A stretch of DNA of 64,000 bases from Pelomonas sp052436255 (GTDB lineage: Bacteria; Pseudomonadota; Gammaproteobacteria; Burkholderiales; Burkholderiaceae_C), in NCBI GenBank assembly GCA_052436255.1, contig JBQVNP010000007.1:1-64000 (forward strand), given 5' to 3'. The stretch's first letter is position 1. Every line of letters begins with the position of its first letter. The notes under the pieces were generated by a model. It was given only the letters and a program-made list of their open reading frames with translations. It made no database searches and was not told where the DNA came from. The position numbers and the translations under genes were made by a program. Below are positions 9,901-17,961 of the stretch, piece after piece.

Positions 9901-10472
9901 AGCTGGTCCTGAACCTCTTCGGCAAGGCACTGACCTCGCCCTTTGCCCTCTTCAGCGGCAACGATGCGCCAGAAGCCGCCCAGGTCGTCTTCGCGCCTGG
10001 CAGTAGCCAACCGGCCGATGCGGCCAGGCTCGAACACGTCGCCAAGCTGCTGGTCGACAAGCCTGGCGTGCAACTGACATTGATCGGCTGGGCCGGCATC
10101 GCCGCCGAAGGCCAGGCCATCCGCGAACAGCGCCTGGCGCAGGCGCTCAAGGCTGAAAACGCGCCAACGGCCCAAATCAGCCTGAAACGCCTGTACGACG
10201 CCAGCACGCTGCCCAACAAGCCCAAAAACCTGCTTGGCTTACCCAAGGACCTGCCGCCGGAGCAGATGCGCGGCCTGCTGCTGGGCAGCTACACGGTCGA
10301 CGCCGCGGCGCTGAGCCAACTCGCCGTGGCCCGCGCCAACGCGGTGCGCGACTCATTGCTGGCCCGTGGCGCCCCTGCTGCGCGTGTCATCGTCGGTGCG
10401 CCCCAGGTCTGCGACACCGCTTGTGACGAGGTCTGGCGCCCCCATGTCGAACTTTCCCTCGCAGCTCACTGA
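6972..10472 (+). CDS. DUF748 / AsmA-like giant envelope protein
   Basis: A 1166-aa protein with one N-terminal transmembrane segment (residues ~10-33, LWTLVALSALVSLLLVSMTLALPGWI). A very long periplasmic region of AsmA/DUF748-type beta-rich repeats follows, marked by recurring phrases such as VVIDGLRIDG, FDDRPV, IRVSRGLIDFNDRFVRPNYSARL and LNQLSLGERVESPDATTLPVRFAVALLKDSHGVIDVDLPVSGSLNDPEF. AsmA-like proteins bridge the periplasm and are implicated in phospholipid traffic to the outer membrane, so that role is inferred here. The last ~180 residues (QVVFAPGSSQPADAARLEHVAKLL...VQLTLIGWAG) look OmpA-like. The start is 16 bases from the divergent ydcF-like start, so the two share a promoter region. 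Confidence 0.85.
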   Translation: MKTASRSSVRIALWTLVALSALVSLLLVSMTLALPGWIASRGVALATETLGRQVHIEQAHFQPWRLAVVIDGLRIDGQSASQPPLFTLAKLDAALSLRSLLRGSLVVESLALTQPTLRLARVAEGRYDIDDLIQRFAAKPGAVVEEPIEFAVYNVELSDGRVFFDDRPVQRKHELAALQLALPFVSTLESDVKVTVQPRLSGKIDGVTFDSRAEALPFAEDVSARLSFKLSGLDLAPLGAYLPASLPLRLSAGQLDVDLAVDFAEQAKGSPGVKLSGQVQLRDLALTQPNGQPLLGLKRLSLPLVDVQPFKRRLALGDVLLESPSASLWPPAASEPAIKPSAATAPITTASWQFRLTGLQVSDGRFNARGLTLDAIEVKLGAAAWPLKAPAELDGSLRLDDATMTAHARLSPELLQADAELTGLAAERLADWLPLPGGARLAARVSTKANLSVNNPLAEGAAERAQLTLTETLVSNARLSLPGAPQLLSLTAARLDKGSVEPATQTVSLGTLTLDAPRAQLARGVDGQLNIAALLPPDSAAPAAAASPAWTLRLAALHVERGAVRWHDAAVPAGVEPVALAIEPLRLQAAALAWPATAPVQAQLAAQLAAVGSNDQLIANGAGSLQWGGRVGLAPLLSVIGSVQAAALPLHLLNAYLDPAWGLQLQRAELGLKADLSASQQAGGGWQTVLGGDVRIGPLALLQARVVDGQRVIGEDLMSWQSLQLDGVRLALAPGAPPRLAVKDAQLEDAYARLIVNEQGRFNLRDIGPAEAAAATAAASVAFASALAKAPQPEIAVERIRVSRGLIDFNDRFVRPNYSARLSELHGSLGAFSFASPLMAPLTVRGKVAGTGVLEIDGQLRPGSPPAMDVAANAADIELAPLSPYAAKYVGYVIERGKLSAKLRYKIEPGGQLVAGNQIILNQLSLGERVESPDATTLPVRFAVALLKDSHGVIDVDLPVSGSLNDPEFSVGGLVWKLVLNLFGKALTSPFALFSGNDAPEAAQVVFAPGSSQPADAARLEHVAKLLVDKPGVQLTLIGWAGIAAEGQAIREQRLAQALKAENAPTAQISLKRLYDASTLPNKPKNLLGLPKDLPPEQMRGLLLGSYTVDAAALSQLAVARANAVRDSLLARGAPAARVIVGAPQVCDTACDEVWRPHVELSLAAH

Positions 10473-10481
10473 AAGCAACCC

Positions 10482-11021
10482 ATGTCCACACCGACCCTCG
10501 AACGCATCACCCTGGCCGGCGGCTGCTTCTGGTGCCTGGAAGCCGTCTACGAGCGCGTGCGCGGCGTGCACCGTGTCGAGAACGGCTACAGCAACGGCCA
10601 GGGTGCCACGCCACCCACCTACGAGGCCGTCTGCGGCGGCAACACCGGCTTTGCCGAAGTGGTGCGCGTCGATTTCGACGCCGCCGAGGTGTCATTGCGG
10701 GAGCTGCTGGAAGTGTTTTTCACCATCCACGACCCGACCACGCTGAACCGCCAGGGCGCCGACGTGGGCACGCAGTACCGCTCGGCCATCTACTGGCACA
10801 CCGACGCCCAGCGCCAGCTGGCGGCCGAGGTCATGGCCGAGGCGAACCAGCACCACGGCGGCCGTGTTGTCACCGAGCTGCAGCCCGAGGTCAACTACCA
10901 CCCGGCCGAGGCGTATCACCAGCACTACTACGCCCGCAACCCCGAGCAGGGCTACTGCGCCTTCGTCGTCGCTGGCAAGGTGGACAAGTTCCTGGCCAGC
11001 TTCGAGCGTCTGGTCAAGTGA
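10482..11021 (+). CDS. msrA: Peptide-methionine (S)-S-oxide reductase MsrA
   Basis: A 179-aa protein of normal MsrA length. The catalytic motif GGCFWCLE sits near residue 14, with the nucleophilic cysteine before FW. The family regions RVENGYSNGQ, HDPTTLNRQGADVGTQYRSAIY and EVNYHPAEAYHQHYYARNP follow. MsrA reduces methionine-S-sulfoxide in proteins using thioredoxin. There is no fused MsrB domain. The stop overlaps the next gene's start (TGATG at 11019-11023), so MsrA is translationally coupled to the ABC transporter that follows. Confidence 0.97.
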   Translation: MSTPTLERITLAGGCFWCLEAVYERVRGVHRVENGYSNGQGATPPTYEAVCGGNTGFAEVVRVDFDAAEVSLRELLEVFFTIHDPTTLNRQGADVGTQYRSAIYWHTDAQRQLAAEVMAEANQHHGGRVVTELQPEVNYHPAEAYHQHYYARNPEQGYCAFVVAGKVDKFLASFERLVK

Positions 11022-11662
11022 TGCTGGCCTGGGGCGGGCTGAGTCATCGCTATGCCGGCGGTGCCGAAGTCGGCTATGCCGACTTCGCGCTGGCGCCCGG
11101 GCGGCATTTGCTGCTGCGTGGCGCGTCGGGCTCCGGCAAGTCGACACTGCTGGCGCTGCTGGCCGGCCTGCTGCGCGTGCAGCAGGGCGAACTGGTCGTT
11201 GCCGGCACCGAACTGCAGACGCTGGGCCCGCGCGCGTTGGACGCCTGGCGTGGCGCCACGCTGGGCTTTGTGCCCCAGCGCCTGCACCTCAGCGAGGCGC
11301 TGACCGTGGCGGAGAACCTCGCCTTGCCGGCCCTGGCAGCCGGGCAGGGCGCCGAGCCGGCGCGCGCGACCGAACTGCTGGCCGCCTTGGACATCGGCGA
11401 ACTCGCCGCACGCCGGCCGCACCAGCTCAGCGTTGGCCAGGCCCAGCGTGTCGCACTGGCGCGCGCACTGATGCGCCGGCCGCGCCTGCTGCTGGCCGAC
11501 GAGCCCAGTGCCAGCCTGGACGACGAGCACACCCTGCACATGCTGGCACTGCTGCTCGATGCGGCCGAGCGCGAGGGCTGCACGCTGGTCATCGCCAGCC
11601 ATGACGCGCGGGTGGTGGAAGCCCTCAGCGAACGGGGTGACGTTGCTGAGGTGGTGCTGTGA
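11021..11662 (+). CDS. ABC transporter ATP-binding protein (MacB/LolD type)
   Basis: A 213-aa ATPase. Walker A is GASGSGKST near residue 39, the signature is LSVGQAQRVALARAL, Walker B is RLLLADEPSASLD, and the H-loop is VIASHDARVV. It pairs with the FtsX-type permease encoded immediately downstream (GTGA overlap, 4 bases). The order ATPase-permease-DUF3299 resembles, from memory, the zinc-regulated zrg locus of Vibrio and PA4063-PA4066 of Pseudomonas. A role in metal or lipoprotein handling is therefore likely, but the substrate is not known. Confidence 0.9.
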   Translation: MLAWGGLSHRYAGGAEVGYADFALAPGRHLLLRGASGSGKSTLLALLAGLLRVQQGELVVAGTELQTLGPRALDAWRGATLGFVPQRLHLSEALTVAENLALPALAAGQGAEPARATELLAALDIGELAARRPHQLSVGQAQRVALARALMRRPRLLLADEPSASLDDEHTLHMLALLLDAAEREGCTLVIASHDARVVEALSERGDVAEVVL

Positions 11663-12852
11663 TTCGGCTGGCTTGGCGCTATCTTTGGTCCAGTCCGCTG
11701 ACGACGGTGCTGAACCTGCTGCTGCTGGCGCTGGGCCTGGCGGCCGTGACCTTCGTGCTGCGCGCTAGCGCCCAGGTCGAGGCCGGCCTCAAGCGCGACC
11801 TCGCCGGCATCGACCTCGTCGTCGGCGCCAAGGGCAGCCCGATGCAGATCATGCTGGCCGGCGTCTTCCACCTCGATGCCCCCACCGGCAACATCCCCTT
11901 GGCGACGCTGGACCTGCTGAGGCAACAGCCGCTGGTCGCCCAAGTCGTGCCGCTGTCGCTGGGCGACTCGTTCCGCGGCTTCCGCATCGCGGGCACGACG
12001 GCGGACTACATCGACCTCTACGGCGCCAAGCTGGCGCAGGGCGCACGGTGGACGCGGCCGATGCAGGCCGTGCTCGGCGCCGAGGTGGCGCGAGCTACAG
12101 GGCTCCAGCTTGGCGACCGCTTTGCAGGCAGCCATGGCCTGGCCGACGGCGGCGGCGCGCATGAAGAGCAGCAGTTCGAGGTCGTCGGCGTGCTGGCCGA
12201 ATCAGGCAGTGTGCTGGACCGCCTGGTGCTGACGGATCTCGCTTCGGTGTGGGAAGTGCATGAAGAACACCATGCCGATGAAGCCCATCACGAGGAGGAA
12301 GAGCAGCGTGAGATCACGCTGCTCCTGGTGCGTTATCGCAGCCCGCTCGCGGCCGTCTCGCTACCGCGCTGGGTCAATGCCCAGGACGGGCTGCAGGCCG
12401 CCGCACCCGCGCTTGAAACCGCACGGCTGATGCGGCTGGTGGGTGCAGGGACCGAGGTGCTGCGCGGCTTCGGCCTCGTGCTGCTGGTCGCTGCGGGGCT
12501 GTCGGTCTGGGTGGCGCTGCTGCATGCGGTGCGCGCGCGCCAGGGCGACCTGGCCATGTTGCGCATGCTGGGCGCACCCGCCCGCCGGGTCGCCGCGCTG
12601 ATCGCGCTGGAAGCGCTGCTGCTGGCCGGTCTGGCCGCCGTGCTCGGCCTGGCGGCTGGGCACGCCCTGGTTGCCGTGCTGGAGCGGGTGCTGATGGTGC
12701 GCCAGTCGCTGCGCCTGGGGCCTCTGGGTGTCAGTGATGCCGAATGGCTGGTACCGCTGCTGGCCTTTGGATTGGCGCTGCTGTCCGCCGCCTGGCCCGC
12801 CTGGCGGGCCTATCGGCTGGATGTCACAACCCTGCTGCAAGCTCCGCGCTGA
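11659..12852 (+). CDS. FtsX-like ABC permease with a His/Glu-rich periplasmic loop
   Basis: A 397-aa protein with a GTG start overlapping the ATPase stop. The topology is MacB/FtsX: one N-terminal transmembrane helix (LTTVLNLLLLALGLAAVTFVL), a long periplasmic domain, then three C-terminal helices (GFGLVLLVAAGLSVWVALL, VAALIALEALLLAGLAAVLGLAAG, WLVPLLAFGLALLSAAWPAW). The stretch HEEHHADEAHHEEEEQ (~residues 197-213) is a dense His/Glu run in the periplasmic domain, likely to bind divalent metal. The C-terminus YRLDVTTLLQ is typical of the family. It is probably the permease partner of the preceding ATPase. Confidence 0.87.
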   Translation: MIRLAWRYLWSSPLTTVLNLLLLALGLAAVTFVLRASAQVEAGLKRDLAGIDLVVGAKGSPMQIMLAGVFHLDAPTGNIPLATLDLLRQQPLVAQVVPLSLGDSFRGFRIAGTTADYIDLYGAKLAQGARWTRPMQAVLGAEVARATGLQLGDRFAGSHGLADGGGAHEEQQFEVVGVLAESGSVLDRLVLTDLASVWEVHEEHHADEAHHEEEEQREITLLLVRYRSPLAAVSLPRWVNAQDGLQAAAPALETARLMRLVGAGTEVLRGFGLVLLVAAGLSVWVALLHAVRARQGDLAMLRMLGAPARRVAALIALEALLLAGLAAVLGLAAGHALVAVLERVLMVRQSLRLGPLGVSDAEWLVPLLAFGLALLSAAWPAWRAYRLDVTTLLQAPR

Positions 12853-12875
12853 GCAACGACGACAATTCCGCCATC

Positions 12876-13361
12876 ATGAAGTTCAAGCCTCTTCTCGCCC
12901 TCTCGCTGGCCGCTGCGGCCGCATTCGCCCAAACGCCGCCCGTCGCGGGGCAGGGCGCCGGCTATCACGACCCTCGCAGCGCCTTCAAGCCGTTGGAGGA
13001 GCGTGCCGATATCCTGTCCTGGAAGCTGCTGTCCCAGGTCACGGCCAAGGCCGAGAAAAAGAAGATCGTGCCGACCTTCCCGGCTGCCGTGCAGGCGCTG
13101 GACCGCAAGACGGTCAAGGTACAGGGCTTCATGATGCCGCTGGAGGCGGGCGACAAGCAGCAGCATTTCCTGCTGTCGGCCGTGCCGACGAGCTGCTCCT
13201 TCTGCGTGCCGGCCGGCCCCGAGGGCCTGGTGGAAGTGCGCACCAGGAAGCCGGTGCGCTATACGCTGGAACCCGTCGTCGTCGAAGGTGTGCTGGCCGT
13301 GCTGACGGACGACCCCTACGGTCTGTACTACCGCGTCGAAGACGGCAACGCCGTCAACTAG
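12876..13361 (+). CDS. DUF3299 family periplasmic/lipoprotein-like protein
   Basis: A 161-aa protein with a Sec signal peptide (MKFKPLLALSLAAAAAFA). The mature part has ILSWKLLSQV, VKVQGFMMPLE, HFLLSAVPTSCSFCVPAGP and EGVLAVLTDDPYGLYYR. These are the hallmarks of DUF3299, including the CSFC pair that could bind metal or be redox active. Third gene of the ATPase-permease-DUF3299 set, 23 bases after the permease stop. Its own stop shares the palindrome CTAG (13358-13361) with the stop of the converging pdxH. The function is not established; genetic context in relatives links the set to zinc. Confidence 0.85.
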   Translation: MKFKPLLALSLAAAAAFAQTPPVAGQGAGYHDPRSAFKPLEERADILSWKLLSQVTAKAEKKKIVPTFPAAVQALDRKTVKVQGFMMPLEAGDKQQHFLLSAVPTSCSFCVPAGPEGLVEVRTRKPVRYTLEPVVVEGVLAVLTDDPYGLYYRVEDGNAVN

Positions 13362-13993
13362 GGGGCGAGCCGTTCGCGCAGCCAAGCGTCGGCGTTCAGC
13401 CTGAAGCACAGCCGGTCATGCAGCCGCGACCGGCGCCCCTGCCAGAACTCGAAGCGGTCCGGTACCAGCCGGTAGCCGCCCCAATGCGGAGGCCGGTCGG
13501 GGTTGAGGCCATGCTGGACGGCCGCCTTGGCTGCGTTGGCCACCAGCACCGCGCGCGTGCTGATGACCCGGCTCTGCGGCGATGCCCAGGCGCCCAGGCG
13601 CGAGTCCAGCGGGCGGCTCTTGAAGTACGCGTCAGATTCCTCGTCCGAGGTTTTCTCGACGCACCCTTCGATACGCACGACGCGCTCCATCTCCACCCAA
13701 TGGAACTGCAGCGCCGCAAAGGGGTTGTGTGCTAACTCCTCACCTTTGCGGCTTTCGTAATTGGTGAACCAGACCATGCCGCGGGCGTCGCAGCCCTTGA
13801 GCAGCACGACGCGGGTGGATGGCCGGTTGCCCGCACCGACGGTGGCCAGCGTCATCGCCGTGGGTTCGGACACGTCGTGCGCGATCGCCTCGTCCATCCA
13901 GCGCTGGAAAAGGGCCAGGGGGCCGTCGGCGGCTTCGGCCTCGTTCAGCTCCCCCAGTTCATAGCTCTTTCGGAAGTCGCTCAGTTTGCTCAT
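13358..13993 (-). CDS. pdxH: Pyridoxamine 5'-phosphate oxidase PdxH
   Basis: A 211-aa protein, normal length. The FMN and substrate motifs are all present: MTLATVGAGNRPSTRVVLLKG, GMVWFTNYESRKGEEL, AALQFHWVEMERVVRIEG, SRLGAWASPQSRVI, and the C-terminal PPHWGGYRLVP, FEFWQGRRSRLHDR and LRERLAP. It oxidises PNP or PMP to PLP, the last step of vitamin B6 synthesis and salvage. It converges on the DUF3299 gene, with the two stop codons overlapping on CTAG. Confidence 0.97.
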   Translation of the reverse strand: MSKLSDFRKSYELGELNEAEAADGPLALFQRWMDEAIAHDVSEPTAMTLATVGAGNRPSTRVVLLKGCDARGMVWFTNYESRKGEELAHNPFAALQFHWVEMERVVRIEGCVEKTSDEESDAYFKSRPLDSRLGAWASPQSRVISTRAVLVANAAKAAVQHGLNPDRPPHWGGYRLVPDRFEFWQGRRSRLHDRLCFRLNADAWLRERLAP

Positions 13994-14141
13994 GGGCGGA
14001 AGTATGCAGACCTTCCCTTAAAGGCCTTCCCTTAAGTGAACGTACCAGTTTCAAGCGCAATGGCACTCGGCATGCTCGTGGCACTGCAGGAAACGGCACA
14101 GACCGTCGCGCAGTGTTGGGGTTTAGAAGGACGAATAGCCA

Positions 14142-14741
14142 ATGACAAAGCGACGCCCCGCCGTCGTCGTGCTGGCCGCGGGTCGCGGCTCACGCTTCCG
14201 CGGCTCGGGCCACAAGCTCGAGCAGCATCTGGATGGCATGCCCGGTGCCGACACCTTGCTCGCCCGCAGCCTGCGTCACGCCATCGCGACGCAGTTGCCT
14301 GTCGTTGTCGTCACCACGCCGGCCCTGGCACCGGCGGTGCACAAGCTGGTAGCCGCGCGCGACGTGGTCACGCTGTCCGAGCGCGACGCCCAGGGAATGG
14401 GCCATTCCATCGTTGCCGGTGTCAGCGCCACGGGTGACGCCGATGGCTGGCTGATCCTGCCTGCGGACATGCCCCTCGTCCAACCCGCGACCATTCTGGC
14501 CGTCGCCCATGGCCTTGAGCGCTATCCCGTCTGCTATGCGCAATACCGCGGTATCCAGGGGCATCCGGTGGGTTTCGGCACCGAGCTCTATTCCGAGCTG
14601 ATGGCCTTGCAGGGCGATGAAGGTGCGCGGCGCATCGTGGCGCGCTACGCGGCGCAACCGATTGCGGTCGACGACCCTGGCGTGCTTGTTGATGTCGACA
14701 CCGAGGAAGACCTCGCGCGCCTGACCGCAAGCACCCGCTGA
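14142..14741 (+). CDS. MobA-like nucleotidyltransferase (molybdenum cofactor type)
   Basis: A 199-aa protein. The N-terminal nucleotide-binding loop is VVVLAAGRGSRFRGSGHK, followed by SERDAQGMGHSI, WLILPADMPLVQP (the DMP metal-binding motif) and GIQGHPVGFG. This layout fits the MocA/MobA-like NTP-transferase family, which makes cytosine or guanine dinucleotide forms of the molybdenum cofactor. Related enzymes use other acceptors, and there are no molybdoenzyme genes nearby, so the substrate is open. The MOSC protein at 17958 is a loose contextual hint. Confidence 0.82.
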   Translation: MTKRRPAVVVLAAGRGSRFRGSGHKLEQHLDGMPGADTLLARSLRHAIATQLPVVVVTTPALAPAVHKLVAARDVVTLSERDAQGMGHSIVAGVSATGDADGWLILPADMPLVQPATILAVAHGLERYPVCYAQYRGIQGHPVGFGTELYSELMALQGDEGARRIVARYAAQPIAVDDPGVLVDVDTEEDLARLTASTR

Positions 14742-14748
14742 ATCTCCA

Positions 14749-15372
14749 TCACAGCGGAGCACACAGGCCGTGTTGCACGGCCAGATGGACCTGGCGCTCC
14801 AGTTCCATGTCGCGAATGCCGTGCTCGCGCAAACCCTGCACGGTGCGCAACAGATAGTCCAGCGTGGTGCCGTAGCGGCCGCTGGCGTGCTGAAAGATGT
14901 GCAGCAGTTCGGGTTCGCGCAGCTGTCCCGTCCAGTTCGGGCTTTGGCGCGACAACGTGAACGCCAGCGCGCGCAGTCGGCCCGAGGCGGTGTCGCAGTT
15001 CAACCAGCGCGGTTCGTAAACGCCATTGGGCATCTCGCGTGCCCACAGCCGCGCCAGCACTTCTTCGCCAGCGGCGCGCGGGATACGGTAGACGAGGCCA
15101 CGGCAGCTGCCGCCGGAGATCAGCGCAAGCACCAAACCGGGCTCCTGGGGCGAGCCGCGGTTCACGCGCGAACGCATGCGCAGCACGCGGTGAAAGCCGA
15201 GCACCTTGGCCTGCAGGGCCTCGGCATACTCGAACTCGGGTCGCCAGATCAGCGATCCATAAGCGAACAGCCGCAGATCGTCCCCACTGGCCCGCCACTC
15301 GGCCGCCGTGCGCAGCAGCAGTTGCTCGCTGCGCACCGGACCGTGGGGAATGTTGATTGCCTGTGACGCCAT
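14749..15372 (-). CDS. ChaC-type gamma-glutamylcyclotransferase
   Basis: A 207-aa protein. The substrate loop FAYGSLIWRPEFEY near residue 36 is the family's YGSL motif. GFHRVLRMRSRVNRGSPQEPGLVLAL and CRGLVYRI follow, and VLARLWAREMPNGVYEP carries the catalytic Glu. ChaC enzymes cleave glutathione to 5-oxoproline and Cys-Gly. It converges on the MobA-like gene with a 7-base gap. Confidence 0.88.
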   Translation of the reverse strand: MASQAINIPHGPVRSEQLLLRTAAEWRASGDDLRLFAYGSLIWRPEFEYAEALQAKVLGFHRVLRMRSRVNRGSPQEPGLVLALISGGSCRGLVYRIPRAAGEEVLARLWAREMPNGVYEPRWLNCDTASGRLRALAFTLSRQSPNWTGQLREPELLHIFQHASGRYGTTLDYLLRTVQGLREHGIRDMELERQVHLAVQHGLCAPL

Positions 15373-15442
15373 CGGCCCTATCTTGTCAGCGTTTGCCTGG
15401 TACCCAGCCCGTAACCCGCTGGTCCCAATGACAAAGTAATAT

Positions 15443-15492
15443 GGTTACCTAAATTCCCAAGGGTCGGTTACGTCAACGAGCCCCCCGGAGGC
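15443..15492 (+). promoter_or_regulatory. edd leader with repeated GGTTAC and a strong Shine-Dalgarno
   Basis: GGTTAC occurs twice in direct orientation (15443-15448 and 15466-15471, 23 bases apart), just ahead of edd. The start codon is preceded by CCCGGAGGCAC, a near-perfect ribosome-binding site. The repeats could be operator half-sites. I cannot name a regulator. Confidence 0.35.
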
Positions 15493-15497
15493 ACATC

Positions 15498-17327
15498 ATG
15501 AATCCCACACTCATCGCCGTCACCGACCGCATCCGCGAACGCAGCGCCAAGCTGCGCGGCGACTACCTGGCCCGCATCGCCAAGCTGGGTGGCCGCCAGC
15601 GCGGCTTCGAGCGCATGGGCTGCGCCAACGTCGCCCATGCCGTCGCGGCCCTGCCAGCCAACGATAAGCTGCGTATCGTGGCCGAGAAGGCGCCGCATCT
15701 GGGCATCGTCACCGCCTACAACGACATGTTGTCGGCACACCAGCCCTACGAAGGCTACCCCGAGCAGATCCGCGCCGAGGCCCACCGCCTGGGCGCCACG
15801 GTGCAGGTGGCCGGCGGCGTGCCGGCCATGTGCGACGGTGTCACCCAGGGCCTCCCCGGCATGGAGCTGAGCCTGTTCTCGCGTGACACCATCGCCATGG
15901 GTACGGCCGTCGCGCTGACGCACGACGTGTTCGACGCAGCGCTGCTGCTGGGCATCTGCGACAAGATCGTGCCGGGCCTGCTGATCGGCGCGTTGCACTT
16001 CGGTCATCTGCCCTGCGTCTTCGTGCCGGCCGGGCCGATGAGCACGGGCATCTCCAACAGCGACAAAGGCAAGGTTCGCGAGCTCTATGCCCAGGGCAAG
16101 GTCGGGCGCGACGAGCTGCTCAAGAGCGAGTCCGCCGCCTACCACGGCGCCGGCACCTGCACCTTCTACGGCACCGCCAACAGCAACCAGATGCTGCTGG
16201 AAGCCATGGGCCTGCACACGCCAGGCAGCGCCTTCGTGCACCCGCATGACGACCTGCGCGCGGCGCTGACACGGGAGGCCGTCGCCACGGCGCTAAGGAT
16301 CAGCGGCCGCATCGAGGGGCATGCGGCCAAGCCCATCGGCCACATCGTCGACGAGCGCTGCATCGTCAACGCGATGGCCGCCTTGCTGGCCACGGGCGGC
16401 TCGACCAATCACCTCATCCACTGGGTCGCCGTCGCACGCTCGGCCGGCATCCTGATCAATTGGACCGACTTCTCCGACCTGTCGGCCGCCGTGCCGCTGC
16501 TGTCACGCGTCTATCCGAACGGCAGCGCCGACGTGAACCAGTTCCAGGCCGCTGGCGGCCCCGGCTTCGTCATTCGCGAGCTGCTGGACGCCGGCCTCAT
16601 GCACGAGGACGTCCTCTCGGTCGCTGGCGACAGCCTGCGCCCCTACAGCTTCGTGCCGCATGCGGTGGGGCAGGGCGGTGAGGTCGTGCGCGAGGCTTTG
16701 CCGGCCGTCAGCCCTGACGACAGCGTGGTGCGCACGGCGACCGCGCCGTTCAGTGCGACAGGTGGCCTCAAGCTGCTGGACGGCAACCTCGGCCGTGCCG
16801 TGATCAAGGTCTCGGCCGTGCCCGAGGACCGCCACACGGTCGAAGCACCCTGCCGCATCTTCACGACGCAGGAAGCCATGCTCAACGCCTTCAAGAACGG
16901 TGAGCTGGAGCGCGATGTCATCGTCGTCGTGCGCTTCCAGGGCCCGCATGCCAATGGCATGCCCGAGCTGCACAAGCTGACACCGCCGCTGGCCGTGCTG
17001 CAAGGCAAGGGCTTCAAGGTCGCCCTGGTCACCGATGGCCGCATGAGCGGCGCGTCGGGCAAGGTGCCTGCCGCCATCCACGTCAGCCCCGAAGCCCTTG
17101 CCGGTGGCCCGCTGGCCCGGCTGCGTGACGGCGATGTCGTGCGACTGTGCGCCCTGACCGGCAGTCTGCAGGCCCTCGTCAGCGAGGCCGATTGGGCCGC
17201 GCGCCAGACCGCGACGCTCGACCCGGCCGAAGCCGAGGTCAACGCACACGGCCTCGGCCGTGAACTCTTCGCCGGCATGCGCCGCAATGCCCTGAGCGCC
17301 GAAGAAGGCGCTGTCACCTGGTTGTGA
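15498..17327 (+). CDS. edd: Phosphogluconate dehydratase Edd
   Basis: A 609-aa protein, the usual Edd length. Iron-sulfur cysteines lie in VPAMCDGVTQG and LLGICDKIVPG; further family motifs are GLVTAYNDM-like (HLGIVTAYNDMLSAHQPYE), MSTGISNSDKGKVRELYAQGKV and TDGRMSGASGKVPAAIHVSPEA. It dehydrates 6-phosphogluconate to KDPG, the first Entner-Doudoroff step. eda follows 10 bases later on the same strand, completing the pathway branch. Start chosen for the GGAGG ribosome-binding site. Confidence 0.97.
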   Translation: MNPTLIAVTDRIRERSAKLRGDYLARIAKLGGRQRGFERMGCANVAHAVAALPANDKLRIVAEKAPHLGIVTAYNDMLSAHQPYEGYPEQIRAEAHRLGATVQVAGGVPAMCDGVTQGLPGMELSLFSRDTIAMGTAVALTHDVFDAALLLGICDKIVPGLLIGALHFGHLPCVFVPAGPMSTGISNSDKGKVRELYAQGKVGRDELLKSESAAYHGAGTCTFYGTANSNQMLLEAMGLHTPGSAFVHPHDDLRAALTREAVATALRISGRIEGHAAKPIGHIVDERCIVNAMAALLATGGSTNHLIHWVAVARSAGILINWTDFSDLSAAVPLLSRVYPNGSADVNQFQAAGGPGFVIRELLDAGLMHEDVLSVAGDSLRPYSFVPHAVGQGGEVVREALPAVSPDDSVVRTATAPFSATGGLKLLDGNLGRAVIKVSAVPEDRHTVEAPCRIFTTQEAMLNAFKNGELERDVIVVVRFQGPHANGMPELHKLTPPLAVLQGKGFKVALVTDGRMSGASGKVPAAIHVSPEALAGGPLARLRDGDVVRLCALTGSLQALVSEADWAARQTATLDPAEAEVNAHGLGRELFAGMRRNALSAEEGAVTWL

Positions 17328-17337
17328 GATCCAAAGC

Positions 17338-17961
17338 ATGCTTGAAACCCTGAGCCTGGCCAGCCACGGCCCCGTCATTCCCGTCATCGTCATCCAGCGC
17401 CTGGAGGACGCCGTGCCGTTGGCCGAGGCGCTGGTCGCCGGCGGCGTGCGCGTGCTCGAGGTGACGCTGCGCACTCCTGTCGCGTTGCAGGCGATGGAAG
17501 TCATGGCCAAGGTGCCGGGCGCCATCGTCGGCGCCGGCACGTTGCGTACCCCCACCGACGTGACCAACGCCAGGAACGCCGGCTGCCAGTTTGGCGTCAG
17601 CCCCGGCTACACCGACGCACTGGCTGAGGCCTGCAAGACCACGGGCCTGCCGCTGCTGCCGGGCGTGTCGACGGCCTCGGAGGTCATGACGGCCAACGCG
17701 GCGGGCTTCAGCTTCCTGAAGCTGTTTCCGGCCGTCGCAGTCGGCGGCGTCAACCTGTTGAAGTCGCTGGCCGGGCCCTTCCCGGACGTGGCCTTCTGCC
17801 CGACCGGCGGCATCTCGCTGGAGACGGCGCCGCAGTTCCTGAAGCTGCCCAACGTCAAGGTCTGCGGCGGCTCCTGGCTGACGCCGCAGGACGCGGTCGA
17901 CGCCAAGGGCTGGGCGCGCATCACCCAACTGGCCGCCGAGGCCGCTGCGTTGCGCGCATGA
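17338..17961 (+). CDS. eda: KDPG aldolase Eda
   Basis: A 207-aa class I aldolase. The acid-base Glu lies in GVRVLEVTLRTP. The Schiff-base Lys is in GFSFLKLFPA, and the phosphate-binding GGIS loop follows in FCPTGGISLETAP. It splits KDPG to pyruvate and glyceraldehyde-3-phosphate. It is in operon with edd. The stop overlaps the following MOSC-domain start by 4 bases (ATGA). Confidence 0.97.
   Translation: MLETLSLASHGPVIPVIVIQRLEDAVPLAEALVAGGVRVLEVTLRTPVALQAMEVMAKVPGAIVGAGTLRTPTDVTNARNAGCQFGVSPGYTDALAEACKTTGLPLLPGVSTASEVMTANAAGFSFLKLFPAVAVGGVNLLKSLAGPFPDVAFCPTGGISLETAPQFLKLPNVKVCGGSWLTPQDAVDAKGWARITQLAAEAAALRA

Noticed and set aside
10532..12162. Long open frames overlapping msrA and the ABC genes on both strands
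   Set aside because: They are GC-rich shadows of strongly supported genes, with Arg/Ala/Gly-rich translations and no motifs.
14011..14037. A seventh PmrA-type box upstream of pdxH
   Set aside because: The two CTTAA cores are 8 bases apart instead of 5, so the half-sites would not lie on the same helical phase as in the six good boxes.
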